The notes under the pieces: model-generated | Databases searched by the model: none | What the model saw: the letters and a program-made list of their open reading frames with translations, nothing else | What the model was told of the DNA's origin: nothing | Part shown: piece after piece, positions 62,089 to 64,000 of the stretch | Layout of the letters: every line of letters starts with the position of its first letter | Numbering within the stretch: position 1 is the first letter of the stretch | Source of the DNA: Scatosoma sp045658805 | GTDB taxonomy: Bacteria > Bacillota > Clostridia > Christensenellales > Borkfalkiaceae | Assembly: GCA_045658805.1 (NCBI GenBank) | Contig: JAZOVQ010000053.1 | Span: 1 to 64,000, forward strand | Length of the DNA: 64,000 bases | Reading direction: 5' to 3' | Made by a program: the position numbers and the translations under genes

Positions 62089-63624
62089 TTACTTTTTCGC
62101 GTCAGGACTGGGCACGATATTGCCATCAGCGAAGCTCAAAATCAACTCGGACATTTTCGCAAGGTCGTTGGAAACAACCGTCTTGAAACGCAAGGGACGA
62201 TAGCGCAAATCAAGCAAGCTCTTGGGCGGCTTCATTGCCGTCAACAAATTCAATCTCTTAATGCCCTTGAAGCTGTCCTTAACGTCGTTGCCCGACAATG
62301 CGTACAATACGTCTTGAGGGAATTTATAAGGGTTAGCGGTAGAAAGCACTACAACGGGCGTCTTGTCCTTTTCGTTTTCTTTCTCTCTCGCTTGTTTATA
62401 TTGTTCGTATACCGCCAACGCAACCCCCGTATGGGTATCCATTGCATAGCCGTATTCTTCGAAAATTTCGTACATGGCTTCTACGGTCATGTCCTCGCTT
62501 GCAAAACCGCCGAAGAATTCCTTGTCCAAAATCGCCTTTTCCGCCGTCGTAATGGAATATTCTTTGTCCTTTGCAAGCTGTTCCATACGCTTTGCGGTAA
62601 GCTCTGCGTTTCTGCCGCTAATTTCAAAGAGCAATCTTTCCAAGTTGGAAGACACCAAAATATCCATCGAGGGCGACATAGTACGGAAGAAGTTTCTCTT
62701 TACGTCGTACACGCCTTTGGAGAAGAAGTCTGCCAATACTTTGTTGCGGTTGGAAGCGCAAACCAATCTTCTAACGGGCAAGCCCATTTGCTTTGCGTAC
62801 CAGCCTGCAAGAATATCCCCGAAGTTACCCGTAGGCACTACGAAATCAATTGCGTCGCCCATTTGAATTTGCTCGGACGTCCACAAATCGAGATATGCTG
62901 AGAAATAATAGGCAATTTGCGGCGCAAGACGACCGAAGTTAATCGAGTTTGCGCTGGAAAGACGCACTTTCTTTTCCGCAAGCTTTTTATTAAATTCTTC
63001 GGAAGCGAACAGCTTTTTAACTGCGCGCTGGCAATCATCAAAGTTACCGCGCACTGCGGAAACGCAAACGTTGTTACCGTCTTGAATGCACATTTGCAAA
63101 CGCTGCATTTTTGCAACGCCTTCGTCGGGATAGAATACCGCCACTTTGGTGCCGGGCACGTCACGGAAGCCTTCCAACGCCGCTTTACCAGTATCACCGC
63201 TGGTTGCTGCCAAAATTAAAATTTCATCATCAACGCCCGTCACTTCGCAGCTCTTTTTTAAGAGATAGGGAAGCACGGTAAGCGCCATATCTTTAAACGC
63301 ACAGGTAGGTCCGTGGAAAAGTTCCAAAACGAACAAACCGCCGTCAATTTTCACAAGGGGAACGGGATCGTTGCCTTCGAAGGAAGAATATGCCTTTTCA
63401 CAAATTTCCTTCAAATAATCCGCGCCGAGTTCTTCAGCGAGATACTTACCCAACACAAACGCCGCGCGTTCGGGATAATTCATCTCCGCCATCATTTCCA
63501 TTTCTTCTTGGGAAATGGTCGGGAAGGTTTCAGGAACGTACAAACCGCCGTTTTTTGCAAGACCTTGCACAATCGCTTGCGCGCCCGTTACTCTTTCACC
63601 GCCTCTCGTACTGATAAAATACAT
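62089..63624 (-). CDS. thrC: Threonine synthase
   Basis: PLP-dependent last step of threonine synthesis, from O-phosphohomoserine; 511 residues, the longer class. N-terminal family motif MYFISTRGG, PLP lysine Lys111 in HGPTCAFKDMAL, phosphate-binding AATSGDTGKAA, and SSANSINFGRLAPQ are present. GGTGA precedes the ATG. No other threonine genes are in the window. A hairpin and a terminator in the leader may regulate it. Confidence 0.96.
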   Translation of the reverse strand: MYFISTRGGERVTGAQAIVQGLAKNGGLYVPETFPTISQEEMEMMAEMNYPERAAFVLGKYLAEELGADYLKEICEKAYSSFEGNDPVPLVKIDGGLFVLELFHGPTCAFKDMALTVLPYLLKKSCEVTGVDDEILILAATSGDTGKAALEGFRDVPGTKVAVFYPDEGVAKMQRLQMCIQDGNNVCVSAVRGNFDDCQRAVKKLFASEEFNKKLAEKKVRLSSANSINFGRLAPQIAYYFSAYLDLWTSEQIQMGDAIDFVVPTGNFGDILAGWYAKQMGLPVRRLVCASNRNKVLADFFSKGVYDVKRNFFRTMSPSMDILVSSNLERLLFEISGRNAELTAKRMEQLAKDKEYSITTAEKAILDKEFFGGFASEDMTVEAMYEIFEEYGYAMDTHTGVALAVYEQYKQAREKENEKDKTPVVVLSTANPYKFPQDVLYALSGNDVKDSFKGIKRLNLLTAMKPPKSLLDLRYRPLRFKTVVSNDLAKMSELILSFADGNIVPSPDAKK

Positions 63625-64000
63625 AATTTTTCACCTACCTTTATTGCGTATTCCGTTTCCCAAACGCCGCAAAACCAGCCGTTGCTTTTTCTTTGGTACA
63701 CTCGCTTTCCCTATGTTTTGGAAAAACGGAATTCTTTAATATTTTTAAACGCGCAAAAGCAACAGTCGAGCCGACTGTCCTCAACGCAATTCTTCAATTC
63801 CCACTCTTATCATTTGCCGACAAGCGGCAGGCGTCCACAACCGATACAACGGATACAAACGCCGTATCACATACGTGTATACGCATACGATACGCGCACA
63901 CGCGCACGATTGAAAAAAAGCCGAACGAAAAGAGCCCCGCTCGGCTATTCCCCCAATGCGTAGCAAACCCCAACAAAAATGCAGGGATTAAACCAATTTA
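63625..64000 (-). other. Leader of thrC, no gene seen
   Basis: No coding region is supported. A perfect 7-bp hairpin ACAGTCG/CGACTGT (63762-63768 with 63772-63778) lies about 140 nt before thrC. No clear promoter or T-box core is visible to me. Confidence 0.4.
63912..63946 (-). terminator. Intrinsic terminator upstream of thrC
   Basis: Stem AGCCGAA/T-TCGGCT (63919-63925 with about 63940-63946), followed on the minus strand by seven T. It ends either a gene beyond the window or a thrC leader transcript. Confidence 0.65.

Overview
The window reads as part of a chromosome from an anaerobic, low-to-moderate GC member of the Bacillota, most likely class Clostridia. The basis is a Bacillus/Clostridium-type order of housekeeping genes, AGGAGG-type ribosome binding sites, near-consensus TTGACA-17-TATAAT promoters, a superoxide reductase next to a rubredoxin-flavoprotein fusion, a DUF5685 protein, and several sugar-binding lipoproteins. 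Assignment below class is not attempted. Almost all genes lie on the minus strand; the exceptions are rpmB and an AraC-family regulator.

Region 1 (1-2.8 kb): the start of a sugar-binding lipoprotein truncated by the window edge, then an array of about 12 degenerate 49-bp repeats that brackets a small DUF559 endonuclease-like gene.

Region 2 (2.8-18.2 kb): a housekeeping block. Read along the minus strand it is yicC-gmk-rpoZ-priA-def-fmt-rsmB-rlmN-rpe-(vWA protein)-[rpmB, divergent]-asp23-fakA-recG. This matches the yloC-to-recG region of Bacillus subtilis, but coaBC, prpC, prkC, rsgA, thiN, spoVM and the sda genes are absent. A von Willebrand factor A surface protein, plus the 3' remnant of a duplicate of it, sits in the gap.

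Region 3 (18.3-31.5 kb): a surface lipoprotein with a YfaP-like domain, the pcrA-ligA repair operon, two unknown proteins, rpsU, a superoxide reductase/rubredoxin operon, and a five-gene run (glutamine amidotransferase-like, pseudouridine synthase, luxS, nitroreductase, sugar isomerase-like).

Region 4 (31.6-34.5 kb): a P-type ATPase preceded by a consensus promoter, an aptamer that matches the yybP-ykoY manganese riboswitch, and an intrinsic terminator. The pump is therefore probably a Mn2+ exporter.

Region 5 (34.5-57.3 kb): the most distinctive part, a carbohydrate-scavenging locus. A divergently placed, apparently leaderless AraC-family regulator separates two transcription units. One holds a sugar-binding lipoprotein, a MalF-type permease carrying a ~500-residue extracytoplasmic domain, a MalG-type permease, two large lipoproteins, a 1339-residue envelope protein and a Gfo/Idh oxidoreductase. 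The other holds a 1964-residue secreted multidomain protein with a glycosidase-like C-terminus and a coupled 41-residue peptide. A ~125-155 residue module that I do not recognise occurs five times in each of the two giant proteins. No ABC ATPase is encoded here, so a shared MsiK-like ATPase elsewhere is likely.

Region 6 (57.3-64 kb): a small lipoprotein, an RNA methyltransferase, a membrane protein, a J-domain-like protein lacking HPD, a DUF5685 protein and threonine synthase.

I see no rRNA, tRNA, CRISPR array, transposase or replication origin. All functional calls come from reading motifs by eye; no database search was run.
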